Below are positions 33,853 through 41,606 of a stretch of 41,733 nt of DNA, piece by piece (positions within the stretch are counted from its first letter, which is position 1; each line of letters starts with the position of its first letter). Source of the stretch: Cupriavidus pauculus. Its GTDB lineage: Bacteria; Pseudomonadota; Gammaproteobacteria; Burkholderiales; Burkholderiaceae. The position numbers and the translations under genes were made by a program. The stretch spans positions 1-41,733 of the forward strand of contig NZ_VZOW01000045.1 in the NCBI RefSeq assembly GCF_008801835.1, in the 5' to 3' direction. A model generated the notes under the pieces. That model was not told the DNA's origin. It worked only from the letters and a program-made list of their open reading frames with translations, and searched no databases.

Positions 33853-34071
33853 TTAGCCCTTAACGTCTCGCGGGTCATGGCCGAAGGTGTTGCGCTCACG
33901 GATCTGACCGTCGCGGCCGTGGATGAGCAACTCGACCTCGTCTTGTTTGGCGCGTTCGGTACCAGCCGCAATGGCTTCTTCCTGAGTAGCGAACATCGTC
34001 CGCCTGCCTCCTCCAGCCGCCTCAACCGCCCAGCCGTCGCCAGCCGGAACCACGTGGATGTCGTTGGCCAT
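33853..34071 (-). CDS. DUF2188 small protein (72 aa)
   Basis: A 72-residue protein with the DUF2188 pattern: NDIHVVPAGDGWAVEAAGG, ATQEEAIAAGTERAKQDE and ELLIHGRDGQIRERNTFG. The fold is compact alpha-beta. Members often sit beside stress and repair genes. It shares an operon with the short ligase. A 20-bp palindrome lies upstream at 34248. Confidence 0.85.
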   Translation of the reverse strand: MANDIHVVPAGDGWAVEAAGGGRRTMFATQEEAIAAGTERAKQDEVELLIHGRDGQIRERNTFGHDPRDVKG

Positions 34072-34247
34072 GATCGTCTCCTTTGTTGGCCTGACTTCAG
34101 TGTTCTATTCGAATCGGCGTTTCGGTATCAGATACTGTCCTACGGGCCATTCTGCGGGGCGTCAGCAGATGCTGCGTGTAAGCTGCAACCGCCACTTTCC
34201 GTTCCGAATCACGTGTCAATGTGATTTAACATAAACCTTATTATTGG

Positions 34248-34267
34248 TATCTGGTAGCTACCAGATA
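34248..34267. promoter_or_regulatory. Perfect 20-bp palindrome
   Basis: TATCTGGTAGCTACCAGATA lies between the divergent DUF2188 and imuA genes. It may be an operator for a dimeric regulator. The core TAGCTA recalls KorA-type operators of IncP plasmids, but the flanks differ. Confidence 0.65.
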
Positions 34268-34299
34268 GCTACGCATGGCTTGATGTCGTTTTCCTCATA

Positions 34300-34315
34300 C
34301 TGTATATATTCACAG
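34300..34315. promoter_or_regulatory. LexA box before imuA
   Basis: CTG-TATATATTCA-CAG fits the LexA consensus. The symmetry extends outward to CTCATACTG...CAGTATGAG (34294-34321). The predicted imuA ATG lies 1 base after the box, so the true start is probably further downstream. Confidence 0.85.
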
Positions 34316-34316
34316 T

Positions 34317-35212
34317 ATGAGGCAGACAATCCATTCTGATGCTGGCCAGCAATTGCCGCTGCTGGTTGATCACTCGCCATGCACGGCGCCTGCAGCGCTG
34401 CGGGCGGAGACCATTGCGCCCGCAGTCCGGGCGGGCGAGGATGCTCAAGTGCCGACGGCTAGCGCGGCCCGAGTAATCGATCCGACAACTATCCACCCGT
34501 CCCTCTGGCGCGCGAGTCAACTTGCGCGGCCCGTTGGCCGTGTCGTTTCCAGCGGGATTCTAGAACTGGACGCGGAACTGCCGGGCGGCGGTTGGGCTGA
34601 GGGATCTGTCTCGGAACTGATCGTTAAACACCCGGGCATCGGTGAACTATCAATGCTCCGAGGAGCGCTGGACGCAGCGGTACAACGCAATCGCCCGATA
34701 TGGTTGGTAGGCTGTCCGTATGCTCCAAACGGGCCCGAGCTAGCCCGCATTGGATTGGCCAGGCACGTTCGATGGGTAAAACAGAGTCGCCTGCCGACGC
34801 ACAGTGGGCGTGCGAGACCATCCTGCGGTCGAATGCGTTGGGCGCGCTTGTGGCATGGTTGCCTCGCGCGCGACCAGAAGGGATCCGGCGCCTGCAGGGC
34901 CTCGTAGCGGCAACGGACGCATTGGCGTTTGCGATACGTTCTATCGGGGCTGCCCATGACGCCTCCGCGTCACCGCTGCGGATCGCGCTCGAGCCAGCGT
35001 CAGGAGGCTTCGTGCGCGCGCAGATACTGAAGCGTCGGGGGCCAGCGGCTTCCAATATTCTGCTGTTGCAGCTTGGGAGCCTTCCACATCTTTCGGGACT
35101 CAGTGGTGGCAACCGCGGGCAGGTCCGACCCAATTCAGAGACGACTCTGGACAAGGACAGGGATCGCAAGAAGGTCGCCGGGATCGTTGAAGTGGCCGGA
35201 GCTGGCACCTGA
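34317..35212 (+). pseudogene. imuA: imuA (SulA/RecA-like mutagenesis protein), frameshifted
   Basis: ImuA is the RecA-fold partner of ImuB/DnaE2 in SOS mutagenesis. The first frame (34317 to about 34780) has HPSLWRASQLARPVGRVV, LDAELPGGGWAEGSVSELI, IWLVGCPYAPNGPELARIGLARHVRWV, all ImuA-like. The continuation (ESPADAQWACETILRSNALGALVAWLP...) is in another frame. The break is at the A run 34778-34781, consistent with loss of one A. So the gene is inactive unless a sequencing error or slippage restores it. No imuB or dnaE2 follows. Real start uncertain. Confidence 0.8.
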
Positions 35213-35235
35213 CGTTGCTGTTCCAGCAGCAAACG

Positions 35236-35265
35236 CCATGCCGATAATTCCAATTATCGGCATGG
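35236..35265. repeat. 14-bp inverted repeat after imuA
   Basis: CCATGCCGATAATT-CC-AATTATCGGCATGG is perfect except for a 2-base spacer. With so short a loop it is more likely a cruciform or binding site than an efficient terminator, although it could end either facing transcript. Confidence 0.55.
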
Positions 35266-35310
35266 GCGTAACACACGAAAAAGCCGCCCGGAGGCGGCTG
35301 GCCAGCCGAC

Positions 35311-35550
35311 TTATTTGCCCCAGTCGGGCACAAGCTTGGTCGGCATGTCCAAGGACACGTAGGCATCACAGTCGTCCCATGCCTGAAGCTCGGACGTGCG
35401 CGGCGGCTGAACATCCTTGTGATGGCTTTGGCTTGCCCCCGAAGTGGGGTGGTACCAGGCGTACAGCCCGTCTTGATCGTTCACCATGTGGACGCGGTAG
35501 CCCTCGTTCTTCAGTTCCGCGATTCGTTCAGGACTTGGACCTTGACTCAT
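35311..35550 (-). CDS. Small unknown protein (79 aa)
   Basis: A 79-residue protein with a helical start (PERIAELKNEGYRVHMV) and WYHPTSG and LQAWDDCDAYV segments. A GAGAAGAAC site lies just before the ATG. It faces imuA. No family recognised. Confidence 0.6.
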   Translation of the reverse strand: MSQGPSPERIAELKNEGYRVHMVNDQDGLYAWYHPTSGASQSHHKDVQPPRTSELQAWDDCDAYVSLDMPTKLVPDWGK

Positions 35551-35649
35551 GTTCTTCTCTATCTCAGGTTGCGGCTTCCGCCGGTGCGGGGCGCCTAGGG
35601 CGCCGGTTTTGTGACCCTGGGGGCGTTTTCTTTGTCATAAGGGACGAAA

Positions 35650-35669
35650 GGCCGCCCCGAAAGGCGGCC
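35650..35669 (-). terminator. Hairpin terminator
   Basis: A perfect 7-bp stem GGCCGCC/GGCGGCC with a 6-base loop; on the minus strand it is followed by TTTCG. It probably ends the 31-residue gene and the small genes above it. Confidence 0.55.
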
Positions 35670-35691
35670 CAATCAAGCGCCTCAGGCCGAT

Positions 35692-35787
35692 CTATGACTT
35701 GCGCCGTAGCTTCCTGAGTTCCAGCAGAAACATCCCAATCGTGGCCAGCTGGTAGGCCGCTGTTAGCAGATCTTGGCTGTGCTCCAT
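35692..35787 (-). CDS. Very small amphipathic protein (31 aa)
   Basis: A 31-residue frame MEHSQDLLTAAYQLATIGMF... with a hydrophobic middle and a basic end (LRKLRRKS). A GAGAGAGGG site precedes the ATG, and a terminator follows. It overlaps the 3' end of the preceding gene by 25 bases. It could be a leader or regulatory peptide or a small membrane-binding protein. No family recognised. Confidence 0.4.
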   Translation of the reverse strand: MEHSQDLLTAAYQLATIGMFLLELRKLRRKS

Positions 35788-36041
35788 GGCACCCTCTCTC
35801 CGTGTGAATCGAATGGCCAGTGTTCTGTCACGACTTCGTGGCGTCGACTGGCTGGGCCAATCTTCTGGCACCGCCGGAGACTTTTCCTCTTGTGGGTTCT
35901 TCGCGCCGCGTTGCGCAACGGAGCACCCAATTCACCCCAAGCCGGCTGCCGGCTGTGGTGCCCCTCGCCATCGCTGGCGTGCGGGTCGATGGCTTGCCGG
36001 TAGATGGTTTTCACCAGGTCAGCATGGAGCGCGAGAGGCAT
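35763..36041 (-). CDS. Unknown protein after kfrA (92 aa)
   Basis: A 92-residue frame that starts MPLALHADLVKTIYRQAID with an AAGGAGA site 7-8 bases upstream, which supports translation. The first about 35 residues look protein-like, while the rest is basic and less convincing, so a frameshift inside the gene is possible. It lies 40 bases after the kfrA stop, on the same strand. No family recognised. Confidence 0.45.
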   Translation of the reverse strand: MPLALHADLVKTIYRQAIDPHASDGEGHHSRQPAWGELGAPLRNAARRTHKRKSLRRCQKIGPASRRHEVVTEHWPFDSHGERVPWSTAKIC

Positions 36042-36081
36042 CAGCGCATCTCCTTCGGGGACTCGCCCGTCGATTCAGAGC

Positions 36082-36969
36082 TTATGGCGTGCCCGATGCG
36101 TCGGGCGTCGGCTTGCCGCGCGCAACACTGCGCTTCTCGGAGCCGGCCTTTCGCTCAGGCGATACCGGCCCAACAGCGCGCCGGAGATCCACCAGCTTTC
36201 GCCCTTCCCGTTCGCCGCGCGCTCGCACTAGCCGGCCGTCTACCAATTGCGCCGTGAGCTCGTTCACCTGGACGTTTGCCTGTTCCTCGCGTGCCGATGC
36301 TTCGCGAAGCGCGCTTTCTATGCGCTCGCGCTCCCTTTCCGCGCCTTCAAGTCGGGCGGCGGCTACGGCCGCCTTTTGCTCCGCGATAACTCGATCCCCG
36401 CGCTCTTTCGCTGCCTCGGCACGCGCCGCCTTCAGTTCCTCCTCCAGCCCCGGCACGGCTTCCAGGCGAAGTTGCGACTTGGCCAGGTCCGTCCGGACGG
36501 ATGCGGCCGCGTTGCGCTCGTGTTCCGTTTCGGCACGAGAAACGCCCAGATCTGCCTCGAGCTGCTGTACGCGCCCCGCATATGCATCGCGCTCCGATTG
36601 CAAAGCCGCATTCTCGGCCTGCACGGCTTCAAGCTGGCTGATCAGCCGCTCGTTTTCGATGCCAAGGTCACCGTTGACCTGCTGAAGTTCAGCCACCTCT
36701 GCGGACAGTTCTACCTTCCCTTCCGTAATGAGCTTGGCGAGATAGTCAGCCAGGACGCGCTGCAGCGGCGCCGGCAGTGCCATCGGCGCTTCGGGGACTT
36801 GCACCTGCTCGGATTTCCAGTCGGCCAGCATACGCATCACGGTCGACTGAGAGCCGACGTCACCAAGTTCTTTGCGCACTGCCCGAACGGTGACCTTGGC
36901 GCCGGCGGCGCGGAGGGCGTTGGCCGCGGCGTTGACCTGTTCTTGCGTAATGGACGCTTCACGGATCAT
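36082..36969 (-). CDS. kfrA: KfrA plasmid nucleoid/regulatory protein
   Basis: A 295-residue KfrA. The N-terminal KfrA_N DNA-binding domain (about 5-65: ITQEQVNAAANALRA, VTVRAVRKELGD, SQSTVMRMLADW) is followed by a very long coiled coil (about 85-260) and a basic tail. KfrA binds its own promoter and forms filament-like structures that help plasmid stability. The ATG at 36969 has a TTGGAG site 7-8 bases upstream. GTTATG repeats in front of it are its likely operator. Confidence 0.88.
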   Translation of the reverse strand: MIREASITQEQVNAAANALRAAGAKVTVRAVRKELGDVGSQSTVMRMLADWKSEQVQVPEAPMALPAPLQRVLADYLAKLITEGKVELSAEVAELQQVNGDLGIENERLISQLEAVQAENAALQSERDAYAGRVQQLEADLGVSRAETEHERNAAASVRTDLAKSQLRLEAVPGLEEELKAARAEAAKERGDRVIAEQKAAVAAARLEGAERERERIESALREASAREEQANVQVNELTAQLVDGRLVRARGEREGRKLVDLRRAVGPVSPERKAGSEKRSVARGKPTPDASGTP

Positions 36970-36983
36970 AACAACTCCAATGT

Positions 36984-37013
36984 GTTACGTATTGTTATGT
37001 TATGAATGTTATG
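36984..37013. promoter_or_regulatory. Repeated GTTATG hexamers, candidate KfrA operator
   Basis: GTTACG (36984) and GTTATG (36994, 36999, 37008) are short direct repeats just upstream of kfrA on the opposite strand, forming an AT-rich array. KfrA is autoregulated through such repeats. The DUF6884 gene on the other side may be affected as well. Confidence 0.55.
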
Positions 37014-37107
37014 TTTTGTGCATAGCGAACGCAAGCTGGATGCTTGACATGCCGCTTAGTGGCGTACGCTCAAGGGGCAATTTCGCCACATCGCTTGAGT
37101 GCCCGCA

Positions 37108-37851
37108 ATGCAGCTTGCCTTCTTCCCGCACAACACAAAAGTCGAATTTGATCCCGCGGCGGCGGCCCTGATTGTTCTGGCTTGTTCCGGAAAGAAAGCC
37201 GCCGTCCGCTCCCCTGCCCTGCATCTCTACCAAGGCGTGATGTACCAGACCTACCGTGCCCACACTCCATGCGGCACCGCCGCGCCTGCGATGGTCATCC
37301 TCTCCGCCAAGCACGGTTTCGTAGCGCCCGACGACACGCTCGACCCGTACGATCTGCAGATGACAACTGCCCGCGCAGACGAAATCTTGAAAAGGCTGAA
37401 TCAGTCCGTGATGCAGGTGGCCTGGCCATTCAGGGCCAGTAGAGTGCTCCTCGCCGGAGGACAAACTTACCGGCGCGTGATGCGCGCTGCGATCCGGCTG
37501 GTAGGCGCGGAGCGCCTGCCCATCGAGGAGGTCAGCGGCGGTATCGGCAACCAGCGCTCTCAACTTGCTCGTTTCCTCGCTGGAATGGCCCCGCAGTTTG
37601 TCGAGCAGATTGGCTCGCATCCGAACGGCAACCCGGTGTTTCGGCGATATGGTCCATTCGAAGTGGGCGCCGAGGTAGAACTCCAATACCGGGTGATTCC
37701 AGGTTCGACGACCACGCCTGCGCACGTTCTTGCGCTCTTTCCGGGACCTATCGGGCCGACCGCAGAGGTAGAAATCGCTTGCGATGTGAAAGGTCGCATG
37801 AGAGGGAGTACTCGCTGGGTCAGCGTAACGGACTTGGGGCTAACGTCATGA
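37108..37851 (+). CDS. DUF6884-like protein
   Basis: A 247-residue protein. The first about 150 residues fit DUF6884 (LIVLACSGKKA, LYQGVMYQTYR, MVILSAKHGFVAPDDTLDPYD, VLLAGGQTYRRV), a YaaA/TGT-associated fold with a conserved Cys in the first loop (ACSGKK). A beta-rich domain follows (about 170-245). An upstream GTG at 37099 is possible. It heads a plus-strand cluster with the next gene overlapping by ATGA. Function unknown; a nucleic-acid role is inference. Confidence 0.7.
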   Translation: MQLAFFPHNTKVEFDPAAAALIVLACSGKKAAVRSPALHLYQGVMYQTYRAHTPCGTAAPAMVILSAKHGFVAPDDTLDPYDLQMTTARADEILKRLNQSVMQVAWPFRASRVLLAGGQTYRRVMRAAIRLVGAERLPIEEVSGGIGNQRSQLARFLAGMAPQFVEQIGSHPNGNPVFRRYGPFEVGAEVELQYRVIPGSTTTPAHVLALFPGPIGPTAEVEIACDVKGRMRGSTRWVSVTDLGLTS

Positions 37852-38207
37852 GCATCGAGGCCGAAAACCAGCGCATTTTGAGTGGGGAGGCCCAGCGCCT
37901 CGCGGAACATCTGGACGGTACGGCCGAGCAGTTGCTCGCCCTCGCCTTTGCCGGCTACCACGCTTGGACAAGGAATCGTCGACTCCAATTTCCCGAGAGT
38001 CGCCGGCACGCCTTTTTGCTTGAAATCCTCCGTTACTGCGCAGACGAGCATCTACTCGAATGCCCGCCGCTTGAGATGAGCCGCGTGGAAGCGGTGGAAC
38101 AGGCGATGGACGCTTACTACCCTCGTTACGCGCGCCTTCGGCGGGCGCCGCGCTCGGGCAGGCTACCCCTCCACTTGCAAGCAGATCGCGTCGCGAAGCG
38201 ACGATAG
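37848..38207 (+). CDS. Unknown protein (119 aa) coupled to DUF6884
   Basis: A 119-residue helical protein starting MSIEAENQRILSGEAQRLAEHL with an arginine-rich end (RYARLRRAPRSGR). The ATG at 37848 overlaps the previous stop (ATGA), so it is co-translated; frames starting earlier are rejected. No family recognised. It is followed after 37 bases by a recombinase-like gene. Confidence 0.65.
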   Translation: MSIEAENQRILSGEAQRLAEHLDGTAEQLLALAFAGYHAWTRNRRLQFPESRRHAFLLEILRYCADEHLLECPPLEMSRVEAVEQAMDAYYPRYARLRRAPRSGRLPLHLQADRVAKRR

Positions 38208-38244
38208 GTTTGCGAGGCAGGCAACTTTCAGTATATAAATTCTT

Positions 38245-39174
38245 ATGGATAAACTGTGGCTTTCCGATCCCCAACGGGCGTATGCCGACTGGCAGGCCCG
38301 CGAAGCCGCTGGCGCTGACCGGCGGCCGTTCTCCCAGCAATCCATCGTTCAGCATCGGGCGATGTTCGACAGGTTCCACCGATACCTGGTCGGGTGCGGT
38401 GCCACGCTGGCCAGCTTCGGCGCCGATGTTCTCGATGGTTTCTGGCGCGACGGCGATGCCGCAAACTACTCGCCAGCGACGCGCATGCGCTATCTCAAGC
38501 TGGTCGATCGCCTCTGCAGGCATCTTGTGGCCATCGGCGTCCGGGATGCCAACCCTGCCAGCGAACTCGTCGTCGGTCAGCACTGGCCCGTCGACGATCC
38601 CGATGTTCTGTTCCTGCCCGAAGACGTCGACCGTGACATGCAGGAGTTCGTACGACCACAGCCCTCCGACGATCCGGTCACCCTGCAGAAACGGGCGATC
38701 ATCGCGATGTTCCTCAGCACCGGTGTCACGGCCAGCGAAGGCCGCGCGGCGCGCATCCAAGACCTGAACCCCCACGCATCACCGCCATATCTCCACGTAC
38801 CGGCGCGCCCACCCAAGCTATCCCGAACCATTCATCTGGAGCCCTTTGCGGTCGCGACACTGAGCGCATGGCTCGGTGAGCGCCGAGCTTGGCCAGCCGA
38901 GGGCGATCTCCTGTTCTCCCTCAAGCGCACAGGCACGCCGATCACGGACATGAGCCTTGGCAAGATCGTTCGTGAGGCATTCGCCGCGGTTGACCACGAG
39001 GCCGAAGACATGGGCCCGCGAATACTGCGCAACACCTACTGCCGGCGGCTGTTGATTCGTGGCGTCGCGCCCGACGCAGTTACGGAGCGGCTGGGCCTGG
39101 CCAGCAACCGGACGGTTACACGAATCGCCGCCACACTCGACCCGCCTGAGAGCCAGGATCGCCCCCCTCTTTAG
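38245..39174 (+). CDS. Tyrosine-recombinase-fold protein lacking catalytic residues
   Basis: A 309-residue protein with a core-binding domain (about 30-110: FSQQSIVQHRAMFDRFHRYLV, YSPATRMRYLKLVDRLCRHL) and a C-terminal catalytic-type domain. At box I, STGVTASE has T162 where the catalytic Arg is usually found. At HxLRHT it reads RILRNT (R262 kept, both His lost). At LGH it reads LGL, and no Tyr occurs at the nucleophile place (VTRIAATL). It is thus probably a DNA-binding pseudo-recombinase, possibly a regulator or copy-number factor. Confidence 0.75.
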   Translation: MDKLWLSDPQRAYADWQAREAAGADRRPFSQQSIVQHRAMFDRFHRYLVGCGATLASFGADVLDGFWRDGDAANYSPATRMRYLKLVDRLCRHLVAIGVRDANPASELVVGQHWPVDDPDVLFLPEDVDRDMQEFVRPQPSDDPVTLQKRAIIAMFLSTGVTASEGRAARIQDLNPHASPPYLHVPARPPKLSRTIHLEPFAVATLSAWLGERRAWPAEGDLLFSLKRTGTPITDMSLGKIVREAFAAVDHEAEDMGPRILRNTYCRRLLIRGVAPDAVTERLGLASNRTVTRIAATLDPPESQDRPPL

Positions 39175-39260
39175 CCGGGGAGGCCGTCGCAAGCCTGCTA
39201 CGCCATACTCGCAGCTCGAATTTCCGGACAAACGAACTGAACAACACCGGGAGAAGCAAC

Positions 39261-39371
39261 ATGGTCACCACCCTCGCCTGGGCTCTGTACGCCCTCACCC
39301 TCTTGGCCGCGCTTTTTGCGGGCCTGCGCTGGATTATCACGAACGACCCGAGCTACGCATGGGTCGAGTAA
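39261..39371 (+). CDS. Small membrane protein (36 aa)
   Basis: A 36-residue frame, MVTTLAWALYALTLLAALFA followed by GLRW, is one membrane helix with a GGGAGA site 6 bases before the ATG. The last 13 bases overlap the next gene. The size and coupling suggest a real small membrane protein whose function is unknown. Confidence 0.55.
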   Translation: MVTTLAWALYALTLLAALFAGLRWIITNDPSYAWVE

Positions 39372-39793
39372 CGATCTGCTTGGCGGCCTTGGCCATGATC
39401 GGCGCTTCGCTGGGCACAGCCCATGCCTTTACGAAATGCCAGCGCGCCAGCCGAGTGTTGTACACGCAGGATCTGTACTGCCCAACAGGTTATTCTCCGG
39501 TTGCCAGCACTGCCGTCGGGACGGTCTCTACTATCGGCAAAAGTGAAGGCGTGCGCCGGCAAGAGCAGGAGTATCTCGAGGCGCGCGCGAGCACGTCTCG
39601 CGCGGGGGCGCAGAACGCCACTGCTACCACGTCCGTACAGGCCCAGCCACAGGCCGTTGCATGCGATGCGCTCGCCGAGCAGGCCAGGGCCGTTGAAGCT
39701 TCGATGCGACGCCCCAACCCATCGTCGTGGCAAGACAACCTGCGCCAGCAGCACCGCGTGATCCGCGACCAACAGTACCGGATGGGATGCTAG
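39359..39793 (+). CDS. Secreted protein of unknown function (144 aa)
   Basis: A 144-residue protein with a signal peptide (MGRVTICLAALAMIGASLGTAHA) cleaved about residue 23. The mature part has four cysteines (CQR, YCPTG, ACDAL and a C-terminal C) and an A/S/Q-rich middle. An FTKCQRASRVLYTQDLYCPTGY motif resembles small periplasmic plasmid proteins. The overlap with the 36-residue gene suggests translational coupling. No family recognised. Confidence 0.6.
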   Translation: MGRVTICLAALAMIGASLGTAHAFTKCQRASRVLYTQDLYCPTGYSPVASTAVGTVSTIGKSEGVRRQEQEYLEARASTSRAGAQNATATTSVQAQPQAVACDALAEQARAVEASMRRPNPSSWQDNLRQQHRVIRDQQYRMGC

Positions 39794-39832
39794 GATTCCG
39801 AAGGTCTGAGTATCGATTGATCGCGTCGCACA

Positions 39833-40891
39833 GTGAAACAAGCCAGTCCCAAAACGTCGCAGCGCGCGGCGGCCGCCCTTACCAGGCTTCGCGCCGCCGC
39901 CACACTGCAAGGCTTCGTCTGTCACGCGACGACATGGCACAGCGTCAGTGCCAAGATTCTCCTTGAATGCGCCAGTGGGCATCGCTTCGAGCGCGCCGCA
40001 TACGGCGTCCTATACAAGGCCTCCGGTTGCCCTGAATGCAATCGCGCCAACGTCGCAGCGAAGTTCCACAAGCTCGTGGCCGCACGCGGCGGCCAGTGCC
40101 TGAACGACGGCGGATTTTTGGGTGGAGCAGCGATACACCGGATACGCTGCGAAAAAGGCCATGAATGGACGCCAGAGGGCCGAAGCGTATTGGCGGGCTA
40201 TTGGTGTCCTCGTTGCGCTGGAAAGCCCACGATTTCCACCCCGCAACCGAAAGCGTCAAAGTACGGTCTGATCGACCTCCACAGAAAGGCCGCCGAGCAC
40301 GGTGGAAAGTGCTTTGCAGCCGTGTGGAAGACTGGTCGCGATCATTACCCGTTCGAATGCGCGGCCGGCCACCGGTGGGAAGCGATGGGCTACAAGGTTC
40401 TCAAACAGGGGAACTGGTGCCGAGCATGCACGGATGCCAGACTTGGGGAAAGGCGTACCGATGCCGAGGGCTTAGCGCGCATACAGAAGGCCGCTCACGA
40501 GCAAGGCGGCCGATGTTTGAGCACCGCCTATCATGGAACGGCCGCGACCTACCGGTTCCTCTGCAAGGCTGGCCACGAATGGGATGCACTCGGCAACAAC
40601 GTCCTCCAGGGAGGCTGGTGCCGGCGTTGCCGCAACGAGGGACAAAAGCTGGGCATCGAAGCCATGCACGCCGTGGCACGGGAGCGCGGCGGCAAATGTC
40701 TCTCCGAAACCTACCGCACCGGCAAAGCGAAGCTCAAGTGGGAATGCCATCGTGGCCACGTATGGGACGCAACCCCGTCCGGGGTAAAGGCTGGCCACTG
40801 GTGCCCGTCATGCGCGATTCTCAACACCATCGCGCCAAAGAATCAGCACAAACGCCGGCGCTACGAGGCCGCAGCAAAGGCCGCAGACTAG
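39833..40891 (+). CDS. Protein with five zinc-ribbon repeats
   Basis: A 352-residue protein made of five repeats of about 60-70 residues. Each has C-x2-GH-x-(W/F) and about 12-16 residues on a C-x2-C pair (C46/H50...C66/C69, C106/H110...C125/C128, C176/H180...C196/C199, C244/H248...C263/C266, C305/H309...C324/C327). A GG(Q/K/R)CL or GGKCF element precedes repeats 2-5. Each unit should bind one zinc, as in probable zinc-ribbon (PF14311-like) proteins. The basic N-terminus and tail suggest nucleic-acid binding. The GTG at 39833 starts it. It lies 84 bases before the HU gene. Confidence 0.75.
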   Translation: MKQASPKTSQRAAAALTRLRAAATLQGFVCHATTWHSVSAKILLECASGHRFERAAYGVLYKASGCPECNRANVAAKFHKLVAARGGQCLNDGGFLGGAAIHRIRCEKGHEWTPEGRSVLAGYWCPRCAGKPTISTPQPKASKYGLIDLHRKAAEHGGKCFAAVWKTGRDHYPFECAAGHRWEAMGYKVLKQGNWCRACTDARLGERRTDAEGLARIQKAAHEQGGRCLSTAYHGTAATYRFLCKAGHEWDALGNNVLQGGWCRRCRNEGQKLGIEAMHAVARERGGKCLSETYRTGKAKLKWECHRGHVWDATPSGVKAGHWCPSCAILNTIAPKNQHKRRRYEAAAKAAD

Positions 40892-40974
40892 CAATTCCTA
40901 TTGCACGAAACGCGGCCTTCTCGCTAAGCTATTTCGGTCCGGCCAGATGCCGACATTTTCGAAACAGGAGCTCC

Positions 40975-41397
40975 ATGGCAACAAAGAAGACGGCCGCCCC
41001 GAAGACAGCGGCCAAGAAACCGGCAGCGCCGGCGAAGAAGGCTGCACCAGCAGCAAAGAAGGCAGCTGCCGCGCCCGTGGCCAAGCCGATCAAGGATACG
41101 TTCAACAAGTCGAGCCTGCTCGCCCACCTGGTGACGCAGACTGAGTTGGACAAGAAAACCGTTCAGACGGTGCTTGCCCATCTGGAGAACACCATCGCCA
41201 GCGCCATTCACAAAAAGGGGGCCGGTGAGTTCACGTTCCCGGGACTGTTCAAGGTGTCGGCCATCCAGGTGCCTGCGACCAAGAAGCGCTTCGGCCGGAA
41301 CCCCTTCACTGGCGCTGATCAATGGTTCGCCGCGAAGCCGGCCTCGGTGAAGGTGAAGGTCCGTCCGTTGAAGAAGCTGAAAGACGCGGCTCTGTAA
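40975..41397 (+). CDS. HU-family protein with histone-H1-like tail
   Basis: A 140-residue nucleoid protein. Residues 2-43 are an A/K/P-rich H1-like tail, and about 44-135 form an HU/IHF domain (NKSSLLAHLVTQTELDKKTVQTVL, FTFPGLFKVSAIQVP, GRNPFTGADQWFAAKPASVKVKVRP). Such tailed HU proteins occur in Burkholderiales and Bordetella. It should compact DNA. A CAGGAG site precedes the ATG, and an intrinsic terminator follows. Confidence 0.92.
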   Translation: MATKKTAAPKTAAKKPAAPAKKAAPAAKKAAAAPVAKPIKDTFNKSSLLAHLVTQTELDKKTVQTVLAHLENTIASAIHKKGAGEFTFPGLFKVSAIQVPATKKRFGRNPFTGADQWFAAKPASVKVKVRPLKKLKDAAL

Positions 41398-41416
41398 TAC
41401 CGCTGCCTATCAAGCA

Positions 41417-41445
41417 AAAAGGCCTGGCACATTGCCAGGCCTTTT
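41417..41445 (+). terminator. Intrinsic terminator after the HU gene
   Basis: AAAAGGCCTGGCA-CAT-TGCCAGGCCTTTT: a perfect 13-bp stem with A and T tracts at its ends, 20 bases after the HU stop. It can work in both directions. Confidence 0.88.
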
Positions 41446-41606
41446 CATTTGGAGCAGGGGTCCCTTTGATTTCCCTGCACATTACCGGGGTAGCCGCCCC
41501 TAGTCTCCACGCGGGGTTCCGGCCAGCGCTCGCCTGATACCCCAGTCAAATCAGTCATTGCTGACTGGTCCTTTGCTCCGTCCCCTGAACCTAGATTGGC
41601 CTCTCA

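Noticed and set aside
35786..36685. Long plus-strand frame antisense to kfrA
   Set aside because: Rich in R and S with no domain; it mirrors the repetitive coiled-coil codons of kfrA.
40165..40974. Upstream extension of the HU gene frame
   Set aside because: It overlaps the zinc-ribbon protein in another frame; the HU start at 40975 has its own ribosome site.
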